Part shown: positions 9,302-18,477 of the stretch, one piece after another | Layout: every line of letters starts with the position of its first letter | How positions within the stretch are numbered: position 1 is the first letter of the stretch | NCBI RefSeq assembly: GCF_037440165.1 | Contig: NZ_JBBIUQ010000015.1 | Coordinates: forward strand, 1-64,000 | Direction of reading: 5' to 3' | DNA from: Ignavibacterium sp037440165 | GTDB taxonomy: Bacteria > Bacteroidota > Ignavibacteria > Ignavibacteriales > Ignavibacteriaceae | Length of the DNA stretch: 64,000 bases | The notes under the pieces: generated by a model | The model's database searches: none | Seen by the model: the letters and a program-made list of their open reading frames with translations, nothing else | What the model was told of the DNA's origin: nothing | Position numbers and translations under genes: made by a program

Positions 9302-9324
9302 AAAGTTTGATTAAATTCGAATTG

Positions 9325-9355
9325 TAAATATAATTTTAGGGTGATTGTTTATCAA
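9325..9355 (-). promoter_or_regulatory. Bacteroidetes-type promoter for tRNA-Leu
   Basis: On the minus strand a TTG (9353-9355) is followed after 20 nt by TATATTTA (9325-9332), one mismatch from the Bacteroidetes -7 consensus TAnnTTTG. It lies 24-54 bases upstream of the mature tRNA 5' end. Confidence 0.6.
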
Positions 9356-9409
9356 ATAAACTCGTGGTCAGAAAGCACAGGATTTAGTTATCTTAAGGCA
9401 ATAAATCCT

Positions 9410-9417
9410 TATTTTTG
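9410..9417 (+). promoter_or_regulatory. Likely -7 box for the PP2C/kinase operon
   Basis: TATTTTTG fully matches the TAnnTTTG consensus and sits 39 bases before the phosphatase ATG. A TTA at 9388-9390 occupies the -33 position in place of TTG. Confidence 0.45.
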
Positions 9418-9456
9418 ATTTGAGAAAATCAAAATCTAAACGAATAAAATTACTAT

Positions 9457-10203
9457 ATGGAAAAATATCTGATTACTAAATTCACAACCAAGGGTGCTAA
9501 TAAAATCACAAATGAAGATGTGGTTGAAACAGTAATTATTGACGATGGGTTACTTTGCATTTTATGTGATGGCGTTGGAGCTGATTCTGAACCCGAAGTA
9601 GCTTCAAAAATAACCGTGACTGCTGTAAAAAATTTATTCGATGCATCAAAACAAAAGGATTACCTCGAAAGAATAAAAGAAACTTTTGTTGATGCAAATG
9701 ATTTCCTTGTTAAGTATTCTCAGCAGAAAAAAGACAACAACCCAATGACTACCACTTTGGATATGCTTTTTATAAAAGATGGTCTTGCTTATTGGGGTCA
9801 TATTGGAGATTCGAGAATTTATTACTTCAAAGAAAGCTCACTTATACAGCTTACAAAAGATCATAATCTTATACAGAAATTACTGGACGAAGGATTCCTT
9901 ACGCTTCAACAGGCTGTAAATCATCCAAGCAGTCACATATTGCTAAAAGCACTTGGTAAAGAAAATGCTGAAGGTGATTTTAGTAAAATGAGATTAGCTA
10001 ATTCCGGCAGTCATAAATTTCTCATCTGCTCGGATGGTATAACAGGATTAGTAACAGATAACGAGCTTCAGGAAATTCTGCGAAATGATTCTGAAACTGT
10101 TCAAAATAATATTATTTCTCTTGTTCGGAGCAGAGGAGCAACTGATGATTACTCTTTCATTTTGTTGGAAAAAGTAAACGATGATTGGAAAGAGAATTCT
10201 TAA
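9457..10203 (+). CDS. PP2C-family protein serine/threonine phosphatase
   Basis: 248 residues forming one PPM/PP2C domain. Metal-binding aspartates are visible in LLCILCDGVGADSEPEVAS, in WGHIGDSRIYYF and in FLICSDGITGLV, with a final Asp in ATDDYSF. Such soluble enzymes remove phosphate from Ser/Thr residues and usually reverse the action of a partner Hanks-type kinase. The downstream kinase gene overlaps this one by 23 bases, so the two are translationally coupled and very probably form a kinase/phosphatase pair. Cytoplasmic, with no membrane segment. Confidence 0.9.
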   Translation: MEKYLITKFTTKGANKITNEDVVETVIIDDGLLCILCDGVGADSEPEVASKITVTAVKNLFDASKQKDYLERIKETFVDANDFLVKYSQQKKDNNPMTTTLDMLFIKDGLAYWGHIGDSRIYYFKESSLIQLTKDHNLIQKLLDEGFLTLQQAVNHPSSHILLKALGKENAEGDFSKMRLANSGSHKFLICSDGITGLVTDNELQEILRNDSETVQNNIISLVRSRGATDDYSFILLEKVNDDWKENS

Positions 10204-12067
10204 TTACCAGATAATTTCTCTTTTAGGGGAAGGGGGAATGGGAAGTGTTTACAAAGCTTATGATCTTCAACTCGAGAGATATGTCGCTATTAAAATCATA
10301 AATCCCAAACTCATAAAAGATCCAATCTTTATAGAGAGATTTCGTTTCGAAGCTAAAAATCAGGCAAAACTTAATCATCCGAATTTAGTTACTGTATATG
10401 GATTTATTGAAACCAAAGATGCCACTGGTTTCGTTATGGAGTATGTTGGTGGTAACACAGTCGGTCAGATGCTGCAATCATATGGAAGGCTGGATTTAAT
10501 ATATTCTTTGCGATTATTACAACAAGTTTTGTTAGCTATTGATTATGCGCATTCGATGGGTTTCATTCATCGTGATCTTAAACCGTCGAATATAATAATT
10601 GATAAAAATGGAATAGTTAAAGTGATGGACTTTGGTATTTCAAAGTCTCTCAACGAAAATCAGAATATAACAAGATTCGGCTCGAACATCGGAACAATTT
10701 ATTACATGAGTCCTGAGCAGATAAAGGGATTTGCAACAACTCCGCGAACAGATATTTATTCTTTAGGTATAACGCTTTACGAAATGCTCTCAGGAAATGT
10801 TCCATTCAATTTTAAGAGTGATTATGAAATTTATGATGCTCACCTGAAAATGATTCCGCAGAAACTCTCAAGTTTATTTCAGGATATTCCGAAAGAAGTT
10901 GATGAATTAATTTTAAGTGCCTTAAACAAATCTGATAAAATTAATTTTCAAACTGCCGTGGAATTCAGAAATGCGATTGAACATTTGATTTTCAACTTGC
11001 CACTTATTCTCAATGCTGCAGTTAGAGCACAAAATAATTTTCCGCAAAATTTTAATAAAAAAAATCGTTCGTCTAATTTTATTATCAGTCTTGTTATATT
11101 CTTGACCATATTCATTGTCGGGTATTCATATTATTTAATTGACAAATTTGTAATTAAAGGAAAATCGTTTAGCTCATCGGAAGACAAATCAAAGATAAAT
11201 TACCTCACTGAGAAAAGATTTTTTACATCATCTTGGGAAAGAATAAATACAAATCTGCCAGGTAACATAACCAATATTATTTCATTTGATTCAAAGCTTT
11301 TGATCAGTAGCTCAAGCGGTGAAATTTTACTTTCAAAAAATTTGGGTCAATCCTGGGTGAAACTTAGAGTTAAGCTTAAGGGTTATATCACAGATTTTGA
11401 GGAAGAAGGAGATCGGATTTTAGCCACAACCAGTGAAGGTCAATTAATTATATTTGATAAAAATGGAAAAGTTATCAGATCAGAAAGACTTGATGACGGA
11501 ATTCTGACAACTGTAAGTATCGGGAAAAATATTTTAATTTGCGGAAGTAATGGTTTGATACTAAAGTCGAATAAAAATAATAGTTCGTATGAAAGAATTT
11601 ATTTCCCTGACAAAACAACAATTTTCGATATCGCAGAGTTAGCTATTGACAATATATTTTGCTGTACTTGGGATGGAAAAGTCTTTTACACAACTGATTC
11701 AGGGATGAACTGGTCATCCGAGAAATTAATCAATAGTTACTTAAAGAAAATCTGGTTTGTAAATTCCTTCCGCGGATTCCTAATTGGTTCTGAAGGAGCT
11801 TTATTCAAAACAACTGATGGTGGTTTAAACTGGTCAAAGGTTAATCTTGGCACTGAAGCAACATTAAACGATATTATTTTTATAAATCAGAAAACCGGTT
11901 TTATTCTGTCATCGGAAGGAGATGTTTTTATTTCAGAAAATTCCGGTGACGACTGGATTAAAGAATCAATTGGAGAGAAACTTTCATTGAATAAAATGAT
12001 TAATCTTAGTAACGGTTCTGTTTACATCGGTTGCAATAATGGAATATTATATAAAACTAAAATTTAG
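10181..12067 (+). CDS. Membrane Ser/Thr protein kinase with extracellular BNR/YCF48-like propeller
   Basis: 628 residues. Residues 1-270 are a Hanks-type kinase: glycine loop GEGGMGSVYKAYD, VAIKII lysine, catalytic HRDLKPSNIII, DFG in VMDFGISKS and the activation-segment end YYMSPEQIKG. One membrane helix lies near 302-324 (IISLVIFLTIFIVGYSYYLI). The outer part, about 345-628, holds repeated short blades ending in patterns such as TTDGGLNWSKV and SENSGDDWIKE, as in BNR/YCF48-like beta-propellers. The layout is that of a receptor kinase in which the propeller senses a periplasmic ligand or protein. It overlaps the PP2C gene; murA follows 11 bases later, so cell-wall synthesis could be a target, but that is inference. 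Confidence 0.88.
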   Translation: MIGKRILNYQIISLLGEGGMGSVYKAYDLQLERYVAIKIINPKLIKDPIFIERFRFEAKNQAKLNHPNLVTVYGFIETKDATGFVMEYVGGNTVGQMLQSYGRLDLIYSLRLLQQVLLAIDYAHSMGFIHRDLKPSNIIIDKNGIVKVMDFGISKSLNENQNITRFGSNIGTIYYMSPEQIKGFATTPRTDIYSLGITLYEMLSGNVPFNFKSDYEIYDAHLKMIPQKLSSLFQDIPKEVDELILSALNKSDKINFQTAVEFRNAIEHLIFNLPLILNAAVRAQNNFPQNFNKKNRSSNFIISLVIFLTIFIVGYSYYLIDKFVIKGKSFSSSEDKSKINYLTEKRFFTSSWERINTNLPGNITNIISFDSKLLISSSSGEILLSKNLGQSWVKLRVKLKGYITDFEEEGDRILATTSEGQLIIFDKNGKVIRSERLDDGILTTVSIGKNILICGSNGLILKSNKNNSSYERIYFPDKTTIFDIAELAIDNIFCCTWDGKVFYTTDSGMNWSSEKLINSYLKKIWFVNSFRGFLIGSEGALFKTTDGGLNWSKVNLGTEATLNDIIFINQKTGFILSSEGDVFISENSGDDWIKESIGEKLSLNKMINLSNGSVYIGCNNGILYKTKI

Positions 12068-12078
12068 CGGAGACTACT

Positions 12079-13344
12079 TTGGATAAATTTATAATTCACG
12101 GTGGAAAAAAACTAAAAGGGACTGTACAAGTTAGCGGGGCTAAAAATGCTTCACTAGCATTGATGCCTGCAGCATTGTTAAATTCAGGAAGGAATAAATT
12201 ATACAATACACCCGAGTTAAATGATGTCTATACAATGTTAAAATTATTATCACAAATGGGTGTTAAATTCAGTTTTTCAAATCATATATTAGAATTAAAT
12301 ACAACTGAAATTAATAGTTTTGAAGCTCCTTATGAACATGTAAAAAAAATGCGGGCTTCGATATATGTTTTAGGACCATTAGTTGCAAGATATGGCTATG
12401 CTAAAGTATCTATGCCGGGAGGTTGTGCCTGGGGACCAAGACCAGTTAATTTACATTTGATGGCAATGGAAAAGTTAGGTGCGGAGATTACTTTTGAACA
12501 GGGTTACATCATAGCAAGTGCAAATAAGTTGAAAGGAAATTATATCAATTTTGATATTCCATCAGTTGGTGCAACCGGCAACACATTGATGGCAGCAGTC
12601 TTGGCAAAGGGGAACACAATTATTAACAATGCCGCTTGTGAACCTGAAATCACTAATCTCTGTAATTTTCTGATAAAAATGGGAGCAAAGATTGAAGGAG
12701 TTGGCACTTCAATCATTGAAGTTGAAGGGGTTGATGAATTGCATCCGGCTGACATTGAAACCATACCGGACAGAATTGAAGCAGGGACTCTTTTAATTGC
12801 AGGTGCAATTACCAGAAGTAATATTAAAGTCATTGGTGGAATTACAAATCATTTACATTCAATATTATCCAAACTTGAAGATAGCGGCTGTAAATTATTT
12901 TATAATAAAGAATCTATAGAAATTAATTCTGAAAATATTGAAATAAAACCGATTGATGTTACAACAGCAGTTTTCCCGGGATTTCCTACAGATATGCAAG
13001 CTCAGTGGATGGCTTATATGTCTCTCGCTGTAGGAACATCAAATGTAACTGATACAATTTATAAAGACCGGTTTAATCATGTTCCTGAATTGGTTCGTTT
13101 AGGAGTTGATATTGTGATGAATGAAAACACAGCAAGAATAGTTGGTGTAGAAAAATTAAAGGGAGCAAAGGTAATGTCAACTGATCTTCGTGCTAGTGCT
13201 TCTTTAGTTCTTGCAGGTTTAGCAGCAGAAGGTGTTACTGAAGTATTAAGAGTTTATCATATAGACAGAGGTTATCAGCGAATTGAGGAAAAACTTAAAG
13301 AATTAGGTGCAGATATCGAAAGAGTAGAAGGTAGTGAGTATTAA
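12079..13344 (+). CDS. murA: UDP-N-acetylglucosamine 1-carboxyvinyltransferase
   Basis: 421 residues, the usual length. It catalyses the first committed step of peptidoglycan synthesis, transferring enolpyruvate from PEP to UDP-GlcNAc in the cytoplasm. The conserved opening FIIHGGKKLKGTVQVSGAKNA supplies the catalytic Lys, and the active-site Cys is in PGGCAWGPRPVNLHL (about C116), so this copy should be fosfomycin sensitive. The C-terminal RASASLVLAGLAAEG block is also present. The start is TTG, preceded by GCGGAG. It is followed, with an 11-base overlap, by the interrupted metallopeptidase gene. Confidence 0.95.
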   Translation: MDKFIIHGGKKLKGTVQVSGAKNASLALMPAALLNSGRNKLYNTPELNDVYTMLKLLSQMGVKFSFSNHILELNTTEINSFEAPYEHVKKMRASIYVLGPLVARYGYAKVSMPGGCAWGPRPVNLHLMAMEKLGAEITFEQGYIIASANKLKGNYINFDIPSVGATGNTLMAAVLAKGNTIINNAACEPEITNLCNFLIKMGAKIEGVGTSIIEVEGVDELHPADIETIPDRIEAGTLLIAGAITRSNIKVIGGITNHLHSILSKLEDSGCKLFYNKESIEINSENIEIKPIDVTTAVFPGFPTDMQAQWMAYMSLAVGTSNVTDTIYKDRFNHVPELVRLGVDIVMNENTARIVGVEKLKGAKVMSTDLRASASLVLAGLAAEGVTEVLRVYHIDRGYQRIEEKLKELGADIERVEGSEY

Positions 13345-15503
13345 AAGTCTTTTTCAAAAATATACTTTTTATTCTCTTTCTTTAATCATTGTCTTTATTC
13401 TTTCTTTATTATTTCTTCAGGTTCCGCTTATTGGAACATTTGGATATGAATATTCTGCTCTATTTGCATTTATTTTTTTTTCTGGTGTCTGGATTACTAA
13501 ATATTCATCGCATAAAAAAACAGATTCCTCTTAAAACTTTTTTATATTTTTTAGTTTCTGTTCTAATCCTTCCGGTCTTAACAGTTATCTTCTACTCACT
13601 CTTTAAAGATGTTTGTTCATTTTGGTTTGGAATTACCTTCTATTTAGTGCTTGCTGTTATTTCTTTTATAATTGGAATTCTACTGAGTGAAATTGTAAAC
13701 TTTATTTTCAGTAAATTCACAAAGGCAATTTACCTTATCGTAGTTTTATTAATTTGTTTAATTCCCTTAATTGAAATTTATTTTAATCCACAGATTTACT
13801 TTTACTCTCCAATAATTGTATTCTTTCCGGGAACAATTTATGATGAAGATATAACTATAAATTCGACAATACTCATTTACCGATTGCTCAATCTTGCTTA
13901 TTTCACTTTCTTATTTTTATTATTCAAAAAAGCAATTATAAAAAACAAAATAATTTTCTCTTCACTCGCAATAGTAATTGCAGTTTTACTCATCTTATTA
14001 TCCCCAAATTTTGGTTTCTCAACTACTCACAGTCAGTTAGATTCAGTTCTTTCTGCAAAAACAGAGTCCAAGAATTTTATCATCAAATATGATGACTCAG
14101 TAATTGATTCTGCAGAAATAAAAATAATTCTGCTTGCTCATGAATACTATTTTGAAAAAATTAATTCTGCACTAAAGTTTACTCCTGAAAAGAAAATTAC
14201 TTCATACATCTTTAATGATGGCTTGCAAAAGAAAAAATATTTTGGATCAGAATTTGCTGATGTTGCAAAACCCTGGCTTTATGAAATTTACTTGAGTAAA
14301 TATTCCTGGAGTAATTCATTAAAGCACGAACTGCTTCATGTTTTTTCTTCTGAGTTTGGCTCGGGAATATTTAAGCTTTCCGGCTCTTTCAATCCTGCTT
14401 TGATTGAAGGATTTGCTGAGGCTATTGATAACAACTTTGATGATTTAGATATTCATTCTGTCGCTGCTTCAGCATATCACTTTAATTATAATATCAATAT
14501 CTTGGAATTGTTTTCTGGCTTGAACTTCTTCAAAACTTTTTCAGGATTAGCTTACCTTTATTCGGGTTCATTCGTAAAGTATCTGATTGATAAATATGGA
14601 CTAAAAGCATTTGTTGTCTTTTACAAAACTAATGATGCTGAAAAAGCATTTTCTAAAGAACTTTCTGAACTTGCAAATGAATATTATGTATTTCTGGAAA
14701 ATCAGCGAGTCAATTTGACGAAACAACAAGTTGAATTCTACTTCGGCAGAGCTTCAATCTTTCAAAAAATGTGTCCACGACAAGTTGCGACGAAACTGAA
14801 AGATGCAGAGAGTTTGATTGAACAGAAAAATTATCCTCAAGCTGAACAATATCTGCTTGAGATACTTAAAACAACTCCAAATTATCAAGCTATTTCTGGA
14901 TTAACAAAAATTTACTTTGAAGAAAAGAATTTCAATAAGGCATTAGACCTAATAAATAAATACATCAGTCAATTTGAAAAAACTCCATATTATTTTAATC
15001 TGAAACTTCTGACAGGAGATTTTCTTTTGCTTAGTGGCGATACGATAAACGCTTTTAAGTTTTACAATGACCTGATTAAATCTAATCCAAATTTAAGATT
15101 AAAATTATTATCCAAGCTTCGAATTGAGTTAAATGAATTTGGTGAATTGAGAAATTATCTTAAATCTAATGATTCAACCAAATTTGAAATTCTTATCCGG
15201 TTAAACCAGAATAAAACAGTCTTCTGTTCAATTCTATCAATGATTAATCTTGCTGTAAAACTTGAAATTGAACCTTACAGATTAATTGATTCCTTTCATT
15301 CAAAGCTTACACCAACGAATGATGATGATGCGTTTATAGTTTATAAATTGTCTGAGTATCTTCTGAATAAATCCGAATTAAATAACGCGCGTAAATTGGC
15401 TGCATTATCAATCAGAAAATCATTCAATCCGATTTATTATATTTCAATAAAAGAACATTTTGAAAAATGTAACTGGTTTGTAAAGCATTATGATCAATTT
15501 TAA
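13334..15503 (+). CDS. Membrane gluzincin-type metallopeptidase with TPRs; interrupted by a frameshift at a poly-A run
   Basis: Two overlapping frames describe one gene. Frame 1 starts with GTG at 13334, overlaps the end of murA, and encodes a plausible membrane N-terminus before stopping at 13534. Frame 2 stays open to 15503 and carries the rest. At 13511-13519 the sequence reads CATAAAAAAACAG (seven A); with six A, frame 1 would continue smoothly into frame 2 as a protein of about 722 residues. The joined protein has about seven hydrophobic segments, then a soluble part with HELLH and a downstream EGFAEA (zinc gluzincin/peptidase MA-like motif), then TPR-like helices. The only start within frame 2 is a TTG at 13389 without a ribosome site. 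Real frameshift, slippage or sequencing error cannot be told apart here. Confidence 0.75.
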
Positions 15504-15523
15504 CTCGCATAAGAAATTTTGAT

Positions 15524-16936
15524 ATGAATTTTTTAAATGAAATAAAACATATTCCAGTTATTACAGTAATTTCAGAAACAGCTAAGGAAAGTAATACTGA
15601 AGTTTATATGGTTGGTGGTGTAGTCAGAGATTTGATTCTGAAAAGACAAAGAAGCGATCTCGACTTTCTTGTTATCGGAGATAGTTTAAGCTTTACAGAA
15701 AAAGTTGCGACTAAAATCGGAATTCAAAAAGTAACGAAATACAGAAATTTCGGAACGGCACATTTTAAGTTTCAAGATTACGATATAGAATTTGTTGGTG
15801 CCCGTAAAGAATCATACAACCGTAATTCAAGAAAACCGATTGTTGAAGATGGAACTTTTGAGGATGATATCAGAAGAAGAGATTTTACTATCAACGCGAT
15901 GGCGATTTCATTAAATCAAAATACTTTCGGTGAATTGATAGATAAGTTTAATGGTTATCAGGATCTTCAGAATAAGATTATAAAAACTCCTTTAGATCCT
16001 TTTCAGACCTTTGATGATGATCCTCTGAGAATTTTGCGTGCTTTCAGATTTGCAGCACAACTTGAATTTCAAGTTGATGAATCAATAATGAAAGCTGCCA
16101 AAGAGATGAAAGAAAGATTGAGGATTGTTTCTCAGGAGAGGATAACAGATGAGTTTTTAAAGATTCTGACCTCTCCAAAACCTTCAGTCGGACTAAAGCT
16201 TTTGTTCGATTCAGAAGCACTTCAGATCATATTTACGGAAATTCAAAATCTTGCCGGAGTTGATCAAAGACAGGATTATCATCATAAAGATGTTTTCCTT
16301 CACACTTTGAGTGTTGTTGATAACGTTTCAAAGGAGACAGAAAATGTTTGGCTGAGATTCGCTGCACTTGTTCATGATGTTGCAAAACCTCAAACAAAAA
16401 AATTTGTTGAGGGAATTGGCTGGACATTTCACGGACACGAAGAACTTGGCGCAAGAATGATGAAAAATATTTTCCATCGAATGAAACTGCCGATGCACAA
16501 ACTCGAGTATGTTGAAAAACTAGTTCGCCTGCATTTACGACCAATCGCATTAGCAAAAGAAGAAGTCACTGATTCAGCTATCAGAAGATTGATTGTTCAG
16601 GCAGGAGATGATTTGAATGATTTAATCACTTTATGCCGCGCAGATATAACAAGTAAAAATCCTCAGAAGATAGAAAAATATTTAGCCAACTATGAAGCAG
16701 TTATGCAAAAAGTTCTTGAAGTTCAGGAAAAAGATAAGCTCAGAGAATTTCAGTCTCCGGTAAGAGGTGAAGAGATTATGAAGATATGCAATATTAAGCC
16801 ATCTAAAAAAGTTGGTGAGATAAAGAAAGCAATCGAAGATGCAATTCTTGACGGAGTGATTGAAAACTCATACGAAGCTGCACTTGCCTATCTGCTGAAA
16901 ATTAAAGATGATTTCTTAAGCGAAAATAAATCTTAA
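15524..16936 (+). CDS. CCA-adding enzyme / poly(A) polymerase family nucleotidyltransferase with HD domain
   Basis: 470 residues. The class II nucleotidyltransferase head contains VYMVGGVVRDLIL and the metal-binding D45/D47 of RSDLDFLV, followed by RRDFTINAMAIS and the RNA-binding neck (PLRILRAFRFAAQLEFQVDE). From about residue 245 there is an HD domain (HKDVFLHTLSVVDN and ALVHDVAKPQTK). The family adds CCA or A residues to tRNA 3' ends; the HD domain suggests an additional phosphohydrolase activity. The two tRNAs in this window lack encoded CCA, so such an activity is required. Whether it adds the full CCA or only part cannot be decided by eye. Confidence 0.88.
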   Translation: MNFLNEIKHIPVITVISETAKESNTEVYMVGGVVRDLILKRQRSDLDFLVIGDSLSFTEKVATKIGIQKVTKYRNFGTAHFKFQDYDIEFVGARKESYNRNSRKPIVEDGTFEDDIRRRDFTINAMAISLNQNTFGELIDKFNGYQDLQNKIIKTPLDPFQTFDDDPLRILRAFRFAAQLEFQVDESIMKAAKEMKERLRIVSQERITDEFLKILTSPKPSVGLKLLFDSEALQIIFTEIQNLAGVDQRQDYHHKDVFLHTLSVVDNVSKETENVWLRFAALVHDVAKPQTKKFVEGIGWTFHGHEELGARMMKNIFHRMKLPMHKLEYVEKLVRLHLRPIALAKEEVTDSAIRRLIVQAGDDLNDLITLCRADITSKNPQKIEKYLANYEAVMQKVLEVQEKDKLREFQSPVRGEEIMKICNIKPSKKVGEIKKAIEDAILDGVIENSYEAALAYLLKIKDDFLSENKS

Positions 16937-17044
16937 TCACAAATCGAACTTACTCAGCATTTATTTAGTTATTCAATCTTATTGCCGGTAGTGTAATTAT
17001 TTTACCGCTTATAAATATTAACTAATAAAGACTTAATAATAAAC

Positions 17045-17052
17045 TATTTTTG
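17045..17052 (+). promoter_or_regulatory. Likely -7 box for the export operon
   Basis: TATTTTTG matches TAnnTTTG exactly, 51 bases before the TolC-like ATG, in a 167-base gap that otherwise shows no gene. No TTG lies at the ideal -33 distance. A ribosome site (GGAG) precedes the ATG. Confidence 0.45.
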
Positions 17053-17103
17053 AGCAGTCAATTAACAAAAACATAATAAAGTAAAATTTTTATCGGAGTT
17101 TCA

Positions 17104-18453
17104 ATGGTTAAAAAGATGAATGTGTTTCTGCTGATAATTCTTTTATTTGGTTTTTCATCAGCACAAACCAAAATTACTCTAAATGATGCAATCAAATTGG
17201 CACTTCAGAAGAATACAATCTTAAATCAAACAGAAAATAATCTTTCATCGCAGGAATCAGGTGTTACTGCTGCTTATGGAAATTTTCTTCCTTCGCTTGG
17301 AGCTTTTGCATCGTGGGGTTGGGACAGAAATGAGCAAGCGGGTTCCATTCGCTACATCAATGGAGTTCCATTCAATATTCCTAAAATTACCAGTGAGACC
17401 AGAAGTTATATCGCTTCTGTAAATTCTGACATCACTTTATTTGATGGTCTTTCAAATTTTGCAAATCTTTCTTACGCAAAAAACAGTCTGAGCTCAACTA
17501 AATTTTTGGTTGAATTTATCAAGCAGCAAACTGTTTTTAACACCATATCAAGATATTATAACCTGGTGACACAAACTGAATTACTTAAAGTGCGTGAAGA
17601 AAATGTGAAGAAACAGGGAATTAACTTTAAAACTATTGAAGAGAAAAACAGACTTGGTGCCGCAACTTTAGCTGATTTATATCAACAACAAGTAGAGCTT
17701 GGAAATGCTGAGCTTCAGGTAATAAATCAGAATCTTGAAGTTCAAAAAGCTAAAAATAATTTATTGATATTTTTAGGGTTGGATGTAACTGGTGATTATA
17801 CATTCGAAACAGAATTAACAGGTAGAGAAGAAAGCATTCTTGCTGCAGACCTTGAAGAAGATTACAAAAATATCCAGGAAAGAATAAGCGATGCTTACAA
17901 TAATCGTCTTGATTACAAAAGTAAATTGTATGAGTTGGAAGGTTCATTAAATCAAATTACAATTGCACGATCAGGACACTTTCCAAGATTAACAGGTTCG
18001 CTAAGTTTCTCATCTTATTCAAATAAGTATGAAGATCTGTTTAAATCAAAAACATATTCAGTTGGCCTAAATCTTAACATTCCTATTTTTTCAGGATTTT
18101 CTGTCAGCAATCGTGTTCAGATTGCAGAAGTTCAGGCTATGAATAAGGAACTTGAAGTTCGAGAACTTGAAAGAAAAATAAAACAGGAAATAAATGAATC
18201 TTATCTTTCGCTAATTGCAGCCAAAAAAAGTTTGTCGGTCAGTGAAAAGAATGTGTATGCTGCTGAGGAAAGATTAAAAATTGAACAGGAGCGTTACAAT
18301 CTTGGATCAAGCAAACTTCTTGATTTACTTATAGCTAATTCATCTTACATTACTGCAAAAACTGATTATCTAAATGCTCAGTATTCATATATCATAATCA
18401 GTGATCAGATAAAATACTATCTTGGAATTCTTGATATAACCAAATACGAATAA
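17104..18453 (+). CDS. TolC-family outer-membrane efflux channel
   Basis: 449 residues with a signal peptide ending near SSAQ (residue 21). Two OEP repeats are visible, each starting with a long helix (ITLNDAIKLALQKNTILNQTEN) and ending with the second-repeat signature YNLGSSKLLDLLIANSSY near residue 400. TolC proteins form trimeric outer-membrane pores with a periplasmic helical tunnel. The gene opens an operon with an adaptor, an ATPase and two permeases, so it is the exit duct of that tripartite ABC exporter. The substrate is unknown. Confidence 0.92.
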   Translation: MVKKMNVFLLIILLFGFSSAQTKITLNDAIKLALQKNTILNQTENNLSSQESGVTAAYGNFLPSLGAFASWGWDRNEQAGSIRYINGVPFNIPKITSETRSYIASVNSDITLFDGLSNFANLSYAKNSLSSTKFLVEFIKQQTVFNTISRYYNLVTQTELLKVREENVKKQGINFKTIEEKNRLGAATLADLYQQQVELGNAELQVINQNLEVQKAKNNLLIFLGLDVTGDYTFETELTGREESILAADLEEDYKNIQERISDAYNNRLDYKSKLYELEGSLNQITIARSGHFPRLTGSLSFSSYSNKYEDLFKSKTYSVGLNLNIPIFSGFSVSNRVQIAEVQAMNKELEVRELERKIKQEINESYLSLIAAKKSLSVSEKNVYAAEERLKIEQERYNLGSSKLLDLLIANSSYITAKTDYLNAQYSYIIISDQIKYYLGILDITKYE

Positions 18454-18477
18454 ATTTTAATCACAGGAGAATCTTAA

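Noticed and set aside
13389..15503. Metallopeptidase taken as a complete gene from the TTG at 13389
   Set aside because: No ribosome site at this TTG, and the overlapping frame from 13334 gives a better N-terminus that joins at the A tract.
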